Position numbers and translations under genes: made by a program. Under the pieces are notes generated by a model. It searched no databases. It saw only the letters and a list, made by a program, of their open reading frames with translations, and was not told the DNA's origin. A stretch of 60,000 bases of DNA from Cristatella mucedo (Eukaryota; Bryozoa; Phylactolaemata; Cristatellidae): assembly GCA_009760855.2 (NCBI GenBank), contig WPIO01000171.1, positions 347,501 through 407,500 on the forward strand. The letters are read 5' to 3'. Each line of letters opens with the position of its first letter. Positions within the stretch are counted from its first letter, which is position 1. This document shows, piece after piece, positions 38,566 through 59,360 of the stretch.

Positions 38566-38640
<75 letters not shown>
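38565..38640 (+). repeat. (TA)n array at L2 3' end
   Basis: About 38 uninterrupted TA steps where other copies have an ATT tail. Confidence 0.97.
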
Positions 38641-38642
<2 letters not shown>

Positions 38643-39029
38643 CCAAATCTGTATTCTTAGTTCTACATTCATCTGCATAGGGGGATTTAGTCCTACGGGG
38701 GGGGAATGTCGGGGGGGGGAAATGTCCTAGGGTCCACCAGGGGGGAAATGTCCTACAACCATTACGTGTGACCCTCCTATTCTCGCCTGAACGTGCTCTG
38801 CGATCCGCTGCGCCTGCAGCGGCAGCCGCTATAGAGCCGAAAGCGGCGCGCGAGCGCGAGATGGCGGCTGCAAATGGCGGCGGCCACAGCGAATGGCGGC
38901 ACCTCGTAGAACGCGTGGCCGCTCATATCGTTTTCGCCTAGGTGGCGATCTCGTTGACTTCTGCGAGCTCGATTCTCTAGTTTTCTCCGCGCGTCGCCAC
39001 CGCCGCGGAGATTTGCCGCCAGCACGCAT
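38641..39029. other. intergenic; G-rich runs and ATGGCGG motifs
   Basis: Runs of 8-10 G at 38,697-38,755 with three related ggggaaatgtcctac-like units. From 38,840 to 38,905 a CpG-rich block has three ATGGCGG copies (YY1-type). No gene. Confidence 0.45.
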
Positions 39030-39165
39030 GCCGAGCTGGTTTGGTCCAGCGGTTAAGGTGCTCGCCCCAACCAAGGTCTGGCTGAGGTCGTGGGCTCGAG
39101 CCCCGAGGCATTTGTGAAGCGCCTGAATAGTGATTAAGTTCTCTTAGGACGCTATACAAATAAAG
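39030..39165 (+). mobile_element. SINE family 1
   Basis: gccgagctggtttggtccag, gtgggctcgagcccc, aagcgcctgaatagtgatta, gacgctatacaaataaagta: one of the best preserved copies. Confidence 0.9.
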
Positions 39166-39216
39166 TATATATATATTAGTTATATATCGCAAGCGGAGAG
39201 CATCCTGTTTCCGGAT

Positions 39217-39345
39217 CCAGAGGTTTGGCCCAGTGGTTAAGGCGCTCGCACCGACCAAGGTCTGGCCGAGGTCGTAGGGTCGAGCCCCGCGGCATATGTG
39301 CAGCGCCGGAATAGAGATTAAGCTATGGCGCTATACAAAACATAA
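39217..39345 (+). mobile_element. SINE family 1
   Basis: ggtttggcccagtggttaag (a good box A), gtagggtcgagcccc, then atagagattaagctatggcg. It ends in (AAT)n shared with the next, opposite-strand L2 tail. Confidence 0.85.
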
Positions 39346-39415
39346 TAATAATAATAATGCTCTTGATAAAGCGCCCTCGGAGAACTCAATCTCTTCCTAG
39401 GCGCTTTACATTGAT
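39346..39415 (-). mobile_element. L2-type 3' tail
   Basis: ctcttgataaagcgccctcg and cctaggcgctttacattg read as the reverse of an L2 end. Confidence 0.7.
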
Positions 39416-39521
39416 TATGTATTTTTTTAGAGACGCTCAACGACTACGCGTAATCGCGGAGTCTTGGTGCGTCTCTAGCCCCGCCGGACCTGATCAACAG
39501 AGCCGCTAGCTGCTCGCTTTA

Positions 39522-39610
39522 ATAGTAATAATAACAATAATACATTATATAGCGCCCTCAGAGAACTGAATCTCATAGGCGCTTTACATGTGCTGCAAAG
39601 TTAGCATAAT
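39522..39610 (-). mobile_element. L2-type or SINE 3' tail
   Basis: AAT-type run, ttatatagcgccctcagaga and aggcgctttacatgtgct on the plus strand, that is the reversed terminal block. Confidence 0.65.
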
Positions 39611-40259
39611 CTAACTGTCATTGATAGATTTTTGTAATGGTTATTAGAACGTGGGCATCGCCCGTACACCACGCGGGGGTTATTACCTGTATGCAGGCAC
39701 CACCCATATGCAGCAGGTATTACTCGTGCAGTTCTACTGCGCCACGCCGCCTTGGCCAGCGGATGATAGAGGCGCTGCCAGCGGCACTGCTTTCCTTTTT
39801 AGGCGCTAGCTCAACTAGTTAATCCCTCTTTTTGAGCCAACTTATGTCTAATCGTCCAAGCTACTTTTCGCTTAGCGAAAACTCGGGTCAGAAGATGGCA
39901 AGCATCGAGAACTTTCTAGAAGGGACGCCCAGCTGTAGGCGCGTAGCGCCGGCCTCCAACGCGCGCTCGCGGAGTGAGCCGCTCCAGAGCGGCAAGTTGG
40001 ACGCAGCGACGCGCTGCTGCGCGAGCCTCTGGGTGCCGCCGCAGCGCAGGCTCCGCCCGGCGCCCCCTTCCGCCGTGGGCGTTTCGCAGTGCGCGAGCGC
40101 TCCGGATGCTGGATGCAGAGGAGCTCTCGCATCCGGTCCGCGTCTCTCCTCCTATTTTCCGTTCAAAGCTCCTGATAAAAACCTTTTTGGCAACCGAATA
40201 TCGTCGTCGGCTCCGCAGACAATTCTGGCCTACTTTCATCAGCGTAGAATCAAAAGAAT
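39611..40259. other. intergenic, CpG-rich patch, no recognised gene
   Basis: The open frame at 39,832-40,362 (176 codons) crosses a CpG-rich stretch and runs into an L2 remnant. It has no recognisable domain. Confidence 0.35.
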
Positions 40260-40500
40260 GCCGGGTTTGTTTGATGTCACGATAGCCAAGCTAGTCCATG
40301 CAACCACGACGTTCCATGCAGTCCTCCGCTGTAACTCACTACTTGCGGATCTTCCTGCCTGAGTAATAGGAATCGATTGTTTCAATAGGAGCAAAACTTA
40401 CCAAATAGACCTGCTTCCTCTTCAGCCAACGTGAAGTGCCTAGAAAGCGATTCGGCTCTCTTGAGGGCTATGTCTTAGTATCCTTACCTTATAGTAAATA
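40260..40500 (+). mobile_element. old L2-type LINE fragment
   Basis: gccaagctagtccatgcaac, gcagtcctccgctgtaactc and cttgcggatcttcctgcctg match the KLVHA-to-GLPA region; then the tail gtgcctagaaagcgattcgg. Confidence 0.55.
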
Positions 40501-40508
40501 AAATTCAG

Positions 40509-40607
40509 ATATATAGCGGCGCTTCACAAATGCCTCAGGGCTCGAGCCCACGACCTCAGTCAGACCTTGGTCGGGGCGAGCACCTTAACCACTAGACCAA
40601 ACCAGCA
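40509..40607 (-). mobile_element. SINE family 1, truncated tail
   Basis: On the minus strand: gctggtttggtctagtggtt, gtgggctcgagccctgag, then aagcgccgctatata. The middle of the tail is deleted. Confidence 0.8.
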
Positions 40608-40749
40608 CCTTGACACGACGATACGATTGCTGACTTTTATATTGTTTTTCGTGATTCCGTACGTGACGAGCTGGTTCGGATACGTAGAGTACTCAGAGAA
40701 CTTCCCCAGTAGTGGCAGAGGACTGAAGCTCTTATCGCAATCAAACACT

Positions 40750-41235
40750 AGGTATAAAACTCGGCAACTAGGCTTGTCTGTAATGAACGTCGCACCTCCA
40801 AACTACACTAGTTCGGACAGACCTTCACTCACTCCCGAAAAAGCAAAGGATTGACTTGAAGTTCCACTCTTTGATCTTATCATTCTCTCAACCCTTATCG
40901 ACCCGTGAGGAATGTTCCTTAGTCAAACATTGCACAACTATAGCACAACCCGCTCCTAAACCCGCGACTCTAGTTGTTAGTCGGTGCACCTAGCGAGCCT
41001 CAAATCCCTTGCCTGGAGACCTAGCCTTTAGTTCTAGTGCTCCCAAAGCCGGGAACGAATTACAGATTGACTTCACGACGTCTCCTGACTCTATTCCATT
41101 TAAAAGAATCTGCAGAACTTATCTATGGTTCAGAGCCTCTATGTCTCATAATCATTCCTCCTTTTTCATCGTTTTTTCTGTGCTTTCGGGTGCAGAGATA
41201 GTAATCTTATTGCTAATCCATTGTAATGTAGCCGA
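40750..41235 (+). mobile_element. old L2-type LINE C-terminal fragment
   Basis: tcggcaactaggcttgtctg (A-R-L-V-C block), attgacttgaagttccactc, and gacctagcctttagttctag with cccaaagccgggaacgaatt correspond, in order, to the C-terminal region of better copies. Heavily mutated. Confidence 0.6.
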
Positions 41236-41698
41236 GTTCCAGGGGTCAAAGGCTACTTCCCGCCAAGCCCCGCCATACTATGGCCACGCTGCCGCTCGCC
41301 ATGCTGCTGAGCTAGGGTAAGACGAGCGGCAGTCAGGTAAGACCTCTTTAAAATATCGTATGCGCCAACAACAGGGGAACTAAGCAAGTGTACAGGGAGG
41401 GTCCTATACAAAGTACACTGTAGGGGCGCAAGACGACGAAGCAAGCGAGAACAAACGCGTTAGTTGGTTAGTCGGCTTTCACCGTCACACCGTTGTAGCG
41501 ACTCCGTTCCAACAGTACGAGCGTACGCCGTAAAAGATCCGGCTCGCTGAGTAACTGCTTGGCAAATCGGAGTCGACGTCTACCACGGTCGAGAGCTTCC
41601 GCCGAAAGACACCAACTCACGGGAGGGGGCCACGAACGCGCTACACTGTGAACGCGGAGTATACAAGTCACGACAGCGAGCGTGCTATTCGGCTCCGC
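41236..41698. other. intergenic, nothing recognised
   Basis: No supported gene or repeat. Confidence 0.35.
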
Positions 41699-42755
41699 CT
41701 TCAAGCACCTCAAATTCTCTCAACTCACTTGCTGCATGCATTGATGACATCCGCACATGGATGGCAGCAAATTTTCTAAAACTAAACGATGACAAAACTA
41801 ACTTACTAGTTATGGGGAAACCTAGTGTGATTCAGAGATTGGAAAGGCTGTCTCTCAAAATTGGCTCGGCCAGCATATCTCATGTCGAATCAGCTCGAAA
41901 TCTAGGTGTCATATTCCAAAGCGACCTCTCGTTAGACGACCATATCAGCTCCACAGACAAATCCGCCTATTTTCAGCTTCATAACATTGCTAAAATTCGG
42001 GCCTGTTTAGATAAAGATACCACGTCTAAGTTGGTCCATGCATTCGTGACATCTCGTCTCGACTTCTGCAATTCACTGCTCACTGGCCTACCAGCATGTG
42101 CGATCAGGCGATTGCAGCTGGTGCAAAACTCTGCTGCTAGGCTTGTCTGTCGTGAGCATCGCAGTTGCCACATTACTTCCCTTCTCGCCGACCTGCACTG
42201 GCTACCAGTCAAGCAACGGATTGGCTTCAAGGTTTTGTCGCTCACTTTTAGGTCCCTTCATTCTATGGCTCCAGCCTATCTGTCAGATATACTACCCCAT
42301 CAGGCTAAGCATCGTACCACCCGCTTTTCGGAATCCAACAGTCTACAAATACCTCATACAAACCTTAAATCCTTTGGAGACCGTGCATTTAGTTCATACG
42401 CTCCCAAAGCCTGGAACTCCCTCCCGACCTGCGTCAGAACATCCCCTGACCTGACCACATTGAAAAGGAACCTAAAAACACACCTATTTAGGGCAGCATT
42501 TAGTAGGTCCCTGTGATTCGTCCTTGATGTGCTTATGCGTGCTGACACTGTGCCTGCTGCCACTAACCACATTTGCATGCTGACCCTGTGCATGTCACCC
42601 CTAACCATATTATTCATTTCGTTTGTTTTTTCGAGCATGATTTTACTTACCATTCAATTGCATTTCACTTTACAGCAAATGTAAAGCGCCTAGAAAGAGA
42701 TTAAGTTCTCTGAGGGCGCTTTATCAAGTGAATTATTAATATTATTATTATTATA
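41699..42755 (+). mobile_element. L2/CR1-clade LINE copy, intact C-terminal frame
   Basis: 5'-truncated just after the RT active site. A single frame, 41,761-42,516 (251 codons), covers the end of RT and the C-terminal region with no break (ARNLGVIFQSDLSLDDHISS, LVHAFVTSRLDFCNSLLTGL, HWLPVKQRIGFK). The 3' end has agcgcctagaaagagattaa, gggcgctttatcaagtgaat and an ATT-type tail. Confidence 0.93.
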
Positions 42756-42839
42756 TTTTTATATCACAGCAGCTTCGGGGCCCACTCGCCAACTTACGAG
42801 CGTCCAGGAGAAAAAGAAGACTTATGCTGACCCAAAAGG

Positions 42840-43290
42840 CCAATGCCACGGCTTGGCTCCTCTCTAGCTAGCTGAACCGCATCAGTTTCAGCCTGTTCGC
42901 GCCCTCAGGTCCTGTGTGGACAATAAATTAGCTGCTGTATTCCTCCGCTTAAAGACCGTTGGCGACAGAAGATTTAGCTCTGCAGATCCTAGAATGTGGA
43001 ACTTACTTCCACAATTCTTACGCAAAGACAACTACTCTCCTACTACCGACTATGGCTCATCCTTTTCAGCAGTCCTGAACTGCTACTTCCATGCTACTCA
43101 CTCCTCAACTGCTCTCATGACTCTGCTATGCTTCCCACTTTCTCTTTGTTGCGTGAGACGAAGTCTGTTGGCTACCGAATGCGTACTGAAAGCCGCTTAG
43201 GCTGTGAGTGCGCTATACAAAACTCTCCTGTGTAACACCCACTTAGTCTTTATGGCTTTGTGGAGTTACAGACGGAGATACATTACATTA
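42840..43290 (+). mobile_element. LINE-B 3' end
   Basis: C-terminal frame with LKTVGDRRFSSADPRMWNLL and the 3' untranslated end aagccgcttaggctgtgagt, ctatacaaaactctcctgtg, cacttagtctttatggcttt. Same lineage as 8,450-8,787 and 59,712-60,000. Confidence 0.75.
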
Positions 43291-43481
43291 CTAGACCATT
43301 TCGGCTCGAACGCACGCCACTCCGCAAGCATTTCTGGGCTAACCTCAAGTTTGTCGTGTTCGCCGATTAAACCCTCATCTAGTCCGCCGATTTAAGCATC
43401 GGGCTAGAAGACCTTGAGGCGTTCGCGAGGACGACATTACTGAAACTTTCCAGGCTGCTCGGTAGACCCCATGGAGAGCCC

Positions 43482-43674
43482 GCTAGCTAGCGTCCATGCT
43501 AGCAGCTAGCGTCCATGTCAGAGCTAGCTAGCGTCCATGCTAGCAGCTAGCGTCCATGTCAGAGCTAGCTAGCGTCCATGCTAGCAGCTAGCGTCCATGT
43601 CAGAGCTAGCTAGCGTCCATGCTAGCAGCTAGCGTCCATGTCAGAGCTAGCTGGCGTCCATGCTAGCAGCTAGC
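43482..43674 (+). repeat. 41-bp minisatellite, about 4.7 copies
   Basis: Units begin gctagctagcgtccatg at 43,482, 43,523, 43,564, 43,605 and 43,646. Each unit is itself made of two related half-units, both with the palindrome gctagc. Confidence 0.96.
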
Positions 43675-44450
43675 AGGATCGCGTACGCCACCATTGCGCC
43701 GCATTGCGGAGGCCAGGGAAATTAGCGACCGTCGGTGCTATTACTTTCTGCTTGCAGGAAGCCGTAAGCGGGGTTGATGTGCCTGCAAGCGACCGCGCAA
43801 TTATTAATTATTGCTAATTGCTAGGCTTGACAGACCCTTCCTACCGTGAGGGCTGATGAAAGGCACGCAACGCCGGAAGCTAAAAGAGCTGGACTACCAA
43901 TGGCCTTCGGGACGGATAACCGCGATAATGGTGGGCGCGCGGTAGCTTCGGCGGATGCGACCAAAAAGCAACAGCGAACGGTCGCTTCCGGCAGTCCTTC
44001 GGCTGAGAAGGGGCGGCGTTCATATTCTAGCGCCTCTTATCTCAAGGCTGCTCGACAGTTACACTATGAACTACCCAGCCGGCGAAGCCGTCTGAGTGAC
44101 CCGGGCAGGCAGGCGCGGCAGCTGCCGCGCCGGCGGCCGTCCGTCGCAGAGGCAGCCGCGACGCCGCACGATGACGTAGCTGGGCGTGGTGTCGATTCAG
44201 CCGGTGGTGCTACCGAGTGGCTGCACTATTGCCCTCGCCTGCGCTCTAGTCGCGGCGGATGTCAAGAGCGGCTCCCCGTCTCTCATCGCAGCGAGTATCG
44301 CCTCAGGGTAAACCGCGCCGTTGCACCGACGGCGGCTATTTAAGCGGGCCAATGGCGGCAGCGCGTCAGCTTCCGGTCAACGAGATTACGAGAAGCGGCT
44401 ACAGGAGACGCGCTTGCCGAATCTTTTTTAAAGTCGTCCCTCGCCGACTT
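43675..44450. promoter_or_regulatory. CpG-rich block of unknown function
   Basis: High CpG with an open frame (43,846-44,343 plus, 165 codons; Ala/Arg-rich) that has no recognisable domain. A tgacgtag element resembling a CRE lies near 44,172. It may be a regulatory island roughly 10 kb upstream of SYNPO2, or decayed transposon DNA. Confidence 0.25.
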
Positions 44451-44799
44451 TTACGGCTTCACACGATCGTGGTTTTCCAAATATGTTCATTAAAAAGTTA
44501 TTGAGATATGGAAAATGGTACAGCCCTCGCTCGGATGTCTGTGTCAATTATACACACCTGCAATACAATTAAATTACTGCAGGTACGTACTGTAGACCAA
44601 TGTATTTGAGCACCCCCCCACCGGCAAATAATGCAATGCCCAGTGCTGCCATTCGACCACTCCTAGTTTGTGGGCAAGAACTTTCTTCAAAAAATTGAGC
44701 GTGCCAAGCCAATCAGAGCGAGCTGTTCACTGATTGGCTTCCCTCATGTAATAAAATGTACAATGATAATATGTATTTGTAGCGTCCAATGTCTTATTT

Positions 44800-45026
44800 T
44801 CTCTGTCTAATATATTGGGTAATTAGAGGTTAATGGTGACTAAACCAGGGTTATTTCATGTTCAGAGGGCTCTAGTAATGTTAAAACCATAGAAGGTCGC
44901 GATCGGGTTTTCTATGGTCAGACTACGAAAATATTCGATTTATAAATCAAGAATCCTACTTCGCGGAAATTCACGTATTGCAGTAGAGTCTCGAACCAAT
45001 TAACCACGATAAATGAGGGACAACTG
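44800..45026 (-). mobile_element. candidate pogo/Tigger-type DNA transposon terminus
   Basis: On the minus strand from 45,026: cagttgtccctcatttatcg, tggttaattggttcg and further tacgtgaatttccgcgaagt, like terminal inverted repeats of Tigger/pogo elements. It abuts a TA dinucleotide (45,027-45,028), as expected for this group. The other end was not found, so the left border is a guess. Confidence 0.4.
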
Positions 45027-45058
45027 TACCACGAGTACGCCCATAAGTTTGGTTCTTG

Positions 45059-45154
45059 TGGTGAGCCGTGATGGCGAACTAGGTAAGGTGGTTGCTTATC
45101 ACGACCTCAAAGGCTCTTCTGTCGCTATACAAGAGAGGCCGTTAAATCAGCTAG
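45059..45154 (+). mobile_element. SINE family 2 with internal deletion
   Basis: gtgagccgtgatggcgaact (box A region), ggttgcttatcacgacctc, then directly aaaggctcttctgtcgctat and gaggccgttaaatcagcta. The box B part is missing. Confidence 0.75.
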
Positions 45155-46260
45155 TATTAAATGTTGACACTTTGCTGCCATCCAAGTGTGAACGTCAGAA
45201 TACAAGCTGCATGGGTCTTGAGAGTTCAACACGGTGAGGACAGGAAGGGATGAATCATGGATACAGCCATTTTAAGCAGCATCGGATGTGTCCGGTCCAT
45301 ATTAGTAGGGTTACCACTCCTTATCTTTGCTCAATTCAATCAAACCAGATCCAAGTCTCACCTGCATTGAAGAGCTGTTTTCGCTATTTCGGTCATATTC
45401 ATTTTTCGACCTCACGTATCCCAAGATCCCTTTGAGCTGGTCGAATCCCTTTGAGCTGGTCGAATGGGTGCCACTTCGGAGCAACATTACTCGTATTGCA
45501 ACGTTTGAGATTTATTAGTGGCCAGCGTTCTTAGGTGAGGTCACAACCGCAAACTTAACATTGTTTGGCCCTTCACTAGTTCGACGTTTCAGTCCGGTAT
45601 TTTTCCAACCTTCTTAGTATTTTATTTAACTAATCTTCATAGCGTTAGAAACTTGTATTAGCTTCCAACATTCCGAACTGAATGTTATGCCATTTTAACA
45701 AAAAATCTGTCCGTCCTAGGACAGCGGCTCAGCTGGCATTCTAGAACAAGGCTGCAAGCTCTTCTGCAGTCGTTGCAAGGATGCATCCGTGTCATGTTAC
45801 GTAAGCGCATGCAGTTTCTCAAGATTTAATCAAAATTAAATAACTTGCTTAGTATCTGACAGGCCCAATTATATTTTATGCATAAAAAAGCCGCCGTCGC
45901 ATGCCTCCAGGTAGGTGTAAATAGACGTCATTAAGGCATTCGGTTGTCCAGGTATAGAGAAAGAAGTAAGTGAAGCCATGGCCCACACTCTGGGGCATTT
46001 CCCTACCTCAAAATTGCATTTTAAGCTTACAGGAAAAGTCGCCAATACATGATTTGATGAGGAACATTTGTAAGAAAGCATGTTGAGCGCATTTCGAAGC
46101 TGACGAGTTTTAAGTCTGAAAAACGAATATCGGGTAGCGGTGTAAGCTTATGCATGCAATTGAAGGTCATCCCAACCCAGCTGCTGCCTAACTAGGTACA
46201 GAATCTTATAGCGGCCAAAGGTAAGCATCGGCCCAGGCACAAAGTTCCAGCAGATTTTTG
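45155..46260. other. intergenic, nothing recognised
   Basis: Contains a 21-bp doublet (ccctttgagctggtcgaat) near 45,430-45,466. No gene identified. Confidence 0.4.
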
Positions 46261-46264
46261 CCAG

Positions 46265-46662
46265 CTTTTAACAAGTTTCAAATCCTTTGGAGACCGTGCA
46301 TTTAGTTCGTATGCTCCCAAAGCCTGGAACTCACTCCCAACTTGCCACAACATCCCTTGACTTGACCACATTTAAAAAGAACTTAAAAACACCTATTTAG
46401 AACAGCATTTAGTGAGTCCCCGTGATTCGTCCTTGATGTGCTTCTGCGTGCTGACACTGCATGCTGCCACTAACCACATTTGCATGCTGACCCTGTGCAT
46501 GTCACCCCTAACCATATCATTCATTTTGTTTGTTTTTCAAGCATGATTTTACTTACCATTCAATTGCATTTCCCTTTGCAGCAAATGTAAAGCGTCTAGA
46601 AAGAGATTAAGTTCTCTGAGAGCGCTTTATCAAGTACATTATTATTATTATTATTATTAAGT
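46265..46662 (+). mobile_element. L2-type LINE 3' end
   Basis: Begins at ttcaaatcctttggagacc (K-S-F-G-D), has small deletions in the coding end, and a well preserved 3' untranslated region and ATT-type tail. Confidence 0.9.
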
Positions 46663-47700
46663 TCTGCTAGCGAGCAGGTGTCATACCACGCCCACTTTGA
46701 TCCATGGCCGGTTTACAATAGAATATTCAGGAGAAACTTGTGCTCAAGATGTGAGGCACCGAACGTTATAGAGAGCCTAGCTTGATGCTCAATTTGATTA
46801 AGCTTTACTCTCCTCTATTTAGCTCAGCTGAAGCTCATCCCTCAGTGTACTTGAAGCACTCAGCACTAACCACAGTCGCGCAGTCACTCCTACCACCAGA
46901 TGGGCACATCTGGACAAATCCACTACGCACTTGGAAAATTTGAGCAAGCACTACCTCAAAGAACCTCAAGATTTTTCGCCAAAGATTTCGTGGGTGGCTG
47001 TTCCACAAAAACGATTCAAATGAAGCCTCGCGTACCGGTTGAAGATGTTACGCACAGTGCGGCCTACAGCAAACAACAAAGTGAGCACCTGGCATGGGAT
47101 TTGTAAATCTAGAGGTCCACCTTTCGATGCCAAGCACGTGAGTACCGATAGAACAAACTAAGCAGCATCGTAGACACACTCCATACCACACACGGAGCCC
47201 AAACTAGAAGTAGTAGAAAATCGTGGCAGCAGTAACTATTAAGGGTAACTAGAAAAACTATAAATGTTAAAACACAGGCACATTTTTTTTTATAGAAAAA
47301 GTACCTCACGAAAACAGATGAGACAACGTAGATTCTCTGAGGACATAACATGCAATTGATGCACGGCATGAGTTTACAGAGGACCAATATAATCCACAAG
47401 TCAAAAGTAGCAGCCACTGTCATTCAGGCAAAAGTTGGGTCATTGTATCAGGCCAAGGAGCCATCGATGTGCTAAGCACTAAGATCTCGTACGATAGCAA
47501 GTTGCCAGATGGCCTGGTATCACTGGCGGTGCTTTTCAAATTACTAATCAGGCACACATCTTGTTCAGCTGCACAGTACTTGGTTAGTTGGGTTTGGCCG
47601 ACGGCTGCAGACGTAGTAACAGCAATGCATACCGACTGACTCGCTCAGCAAGATAGGCTTAGTCTAGTAAGTAGCCTACAGCCTGCACCAAGCCACGTTG
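46663..47700. other. intergenic, nothing recognised
   Basis: Downstream of the PP2A gene. No gene or repeat could be named. Confidence 0.35.
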
Positions 47701-47706
47701 TTTAAT
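47701..47706 (-). terminator. PPP2CA: candidate polyadenylation signal of the PP2A gene
   Basis: ATTAAA on the minus strand, about 210 bases past the stop codon. It is the common variant hexamer; the true 3' end may be elsewhere. Confidence 0.3.
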
Positions 47707-47917
47707 AGTCACTTAACTTAGTGTGCAAATGGCTGGCTGTGTGCTACAGCACACTAGGCATATCCATTCATACCAGCGCCCATCGGCTGCTGGCCACTGT
47801 TTGACCTAATTGAATCACTGTGGATTAAAGCATGCGAGTTGGGGTGCTTAAGCCGCTGGTGGCATAAGCAATTCAGGGCTGTGTTATGCTCAATAGTATG
47901 GCCGGTAAAGTCCTTGT

Positions 47918-57381
<9,464 letters not shown>

Positions 57382-57441
57382 CTAAGAACAAGCAGCACAT
57401 CAACTTACGAATCTGTGAAGCCACTTATGAAAAAGTATAGT

Positions 57442-57600
57442 TAGCTGATTTAACAGCCTCATTTATATAGCAGCAGAAGAACCTTCACTGCTTTATGACC
57501 ACTGCTTGCAGTGGGCAACAAAGGGTTGACCAATGCAGGACTCAAACCAACGACCTGGGTCGAGAAGTGGCAGCTAGTTTTAGACCATTGGGAAGTGCAC
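57442..57600 (-). mobile_element. SINE family 2, diverged
   Basis: On the plus strand: tagctgatttaacagcctca, tatagcagcagaagaacctt, gcaggactcaaaccaacgac; the reverse complement gives the family tail and a weakened box B. Confidence 0.7.
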
Positions 57601-58530
57601 TGAGTAGGCACGACTGCTCCATTGATTTCATGGCTAACCACATACATACACAGTACAAGGCCATCACTCATCTGCAGCCACAGGGCAACTCAAAACGCCA
57701 TGCCAGTCAGCAAAAAAACAAGGGCTAGCCAGCAGTGGCTTGCTAATTGCAACTGCACAAGCAACTCCGGTCAGTCACAATGGTGCCCTCGGCAGTTCAT
57801 AGCAGCCTTCTTGGCAGTCCAGAGGTAGCATCGCCAACGGTTTAACTGTTGGTGTGGCAGCCTCTACAGCTGCTGTAAGAGTGAACATACTGGACCTCCT
57901 GCCTTCCTGGAGAACTGACAGACCATAAGTTTGCTGATGCATGCTTTTTATGAGGACTGCTGTTGCAAAAGGCGGTAAGTCACTCGAGTAAGGCTGAACA
58001 GTGCTAGGGGTTTGGACTTGGAACAATTGTAAACTGCTGATTCTGTGGCAATCTCTCTGACGTGCCAATCCACAGCCAATTGTTGACTACTGACCGAAAA
58101 GACGGTAGCCCTGCCCTTTCCACCTCCAGCAGTGCTACTGCACTTGTAGCTCTTGTAGCTCTTCTTGCCTTATGTCTCACCATGCCACTGCAAATGGGCT
58201 ATAAATATAGCACCAAGGAAATGATGTAAACGTGACATCAGTGACCGTGCCATACTAACTAAACAACTAACATAGCCTGGTATAGGGGTTCCTTACAAAA
58301 TGGACAATTTTAGATGCAATCCACTGCTGCCAACAGTTCATACACTTGCTTACTTGCACGAAGCGGTTCTCACCTACTGCACCAAGTATTTTCGACAGTG
58401 TCGTCCACTGATTGCTTTTTGTCCATAGAGCTCACACTAGTCGCCGTCATGACAGTCACGATCGGTGAATATTTACCCTTAAAGGTATCATTTTTAGATA
58501 ATCGCTAAATCGACTTCAACATCCTCTCTC
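57601..58530. other. PP2A intron 1, nothing recognised
   Basis: No match to the expected first PP2A exon and no supported repeat. Confidence 0.4.
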
Positions 58531-58534
58531 AGGC

Positions 58535-58985
58535 CACCAGGTCGCTTCACTCCATTACACCAGCCTAAGCATCCGATCTAAATGCCCCTTAGCATCTAGA
58601 CATCTCACCATCCATAGGAGTAAATCAGCATATTTTGGTGAGAGAGCCTTCAGCTCATACGCGCCGAAAGTCCGACTTGCTTCCAGCTACGGTCACTTCC
58701 TGCAACGGCTTTACATCAAATAAGTCCCAGCTCAAGACGGATCTGTTCTGGCCAACTTTCTCTGTGCTCCACTGACAATGGTCTCTCACCTTCTCCTATG
58801 TTTTACATGTTTACTGGGTGCACGATTCAGTGCATAACTAGGGGTCCTACTAACCAGCTGCCTTAAGTGTTTTCTTGTGTACGCTTGCATGCTTGTCTAA
58901 GCATGACACGGTTATCACTTCTTTTATAGCAAGTTGTAAAGTGCCTGGATCGAGAGATGATTCCGATAGGGGTTATAAAAACACT
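58535..58985 (+). mobile_element. old L2-type LINE 3' end
   Basis: gagagccttcagctcatacg (R-A-F-S-S-Y-A), ctcaagacggatctgttctg (L-K-T-D-L-F) and gtaaagtgcctggatcgaga keep the order of the L2 C-terminal end and tail. Confidence 0.6.
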
Positions 58986-59009
58986 CAGGTGTCAGTATAG
59001 GAGCAAGAG

Positions 59010-59290
59010 GCATGACCTTCAAAGGGTTTGATATTGATTAAAGGCTCAGCTAGAGGGTTCGAGTTAGATAAGCAGATGAAGCCTAAGGAGTGAGTATTTC
59101 AGACAGGCGGGAGCAAAAGCTAGCAAAAACGAAGAACCGAATGCCACTGGCAAAACCTCGAAATCAATGCACTGCTTCATAAGGAGCCGCCAGCGCATGT
59201 TGCAGAGAAGTGGTATTATATGGCAGTTGTGAAGTCCGTGTCAGAAAAGCCTAGTAATTTGAGCTTGCTCTGTCTACAAGCAACGGAATG
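59010..59290 (-). mobile_element. old L2-type LINE C-terminal fragment
   Basis: gaccttcaaagggtttgata, gaagcctaaggagtgagtat and atcaatgcactgcttcataa are reversed versions of the K-S-F, F-R-S-L and V-K-Q-R-I-D-F blocks. Confidence 0.5.
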
Positions 59291-59318
59291 CACAAGCAGG
59301 ACAACTGCAGGGACGATA

Positions 59319-59328
59319 TGTGTGTGTG

Positions 59329-59360
<32 letters not shown>
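59319..59360 (+). repeat. (TG)n microsatellite
   Basis: About 42 bases of TG with a single interruption. Confidence 0.95.

Noticed and set aside
39030-39105. True tRNA genes at the SINE heads
   Set aside because: The heads do not fold into a complete cloverleaf as far as can be judged, and each is followed by the same SINE tail.
43846-44343. 165-codon frame as a gene
   Set aside because: Ala/Arg-rich CpG-driven composition, no domain, no homologue recognised; kept only as a CpG-rich block.
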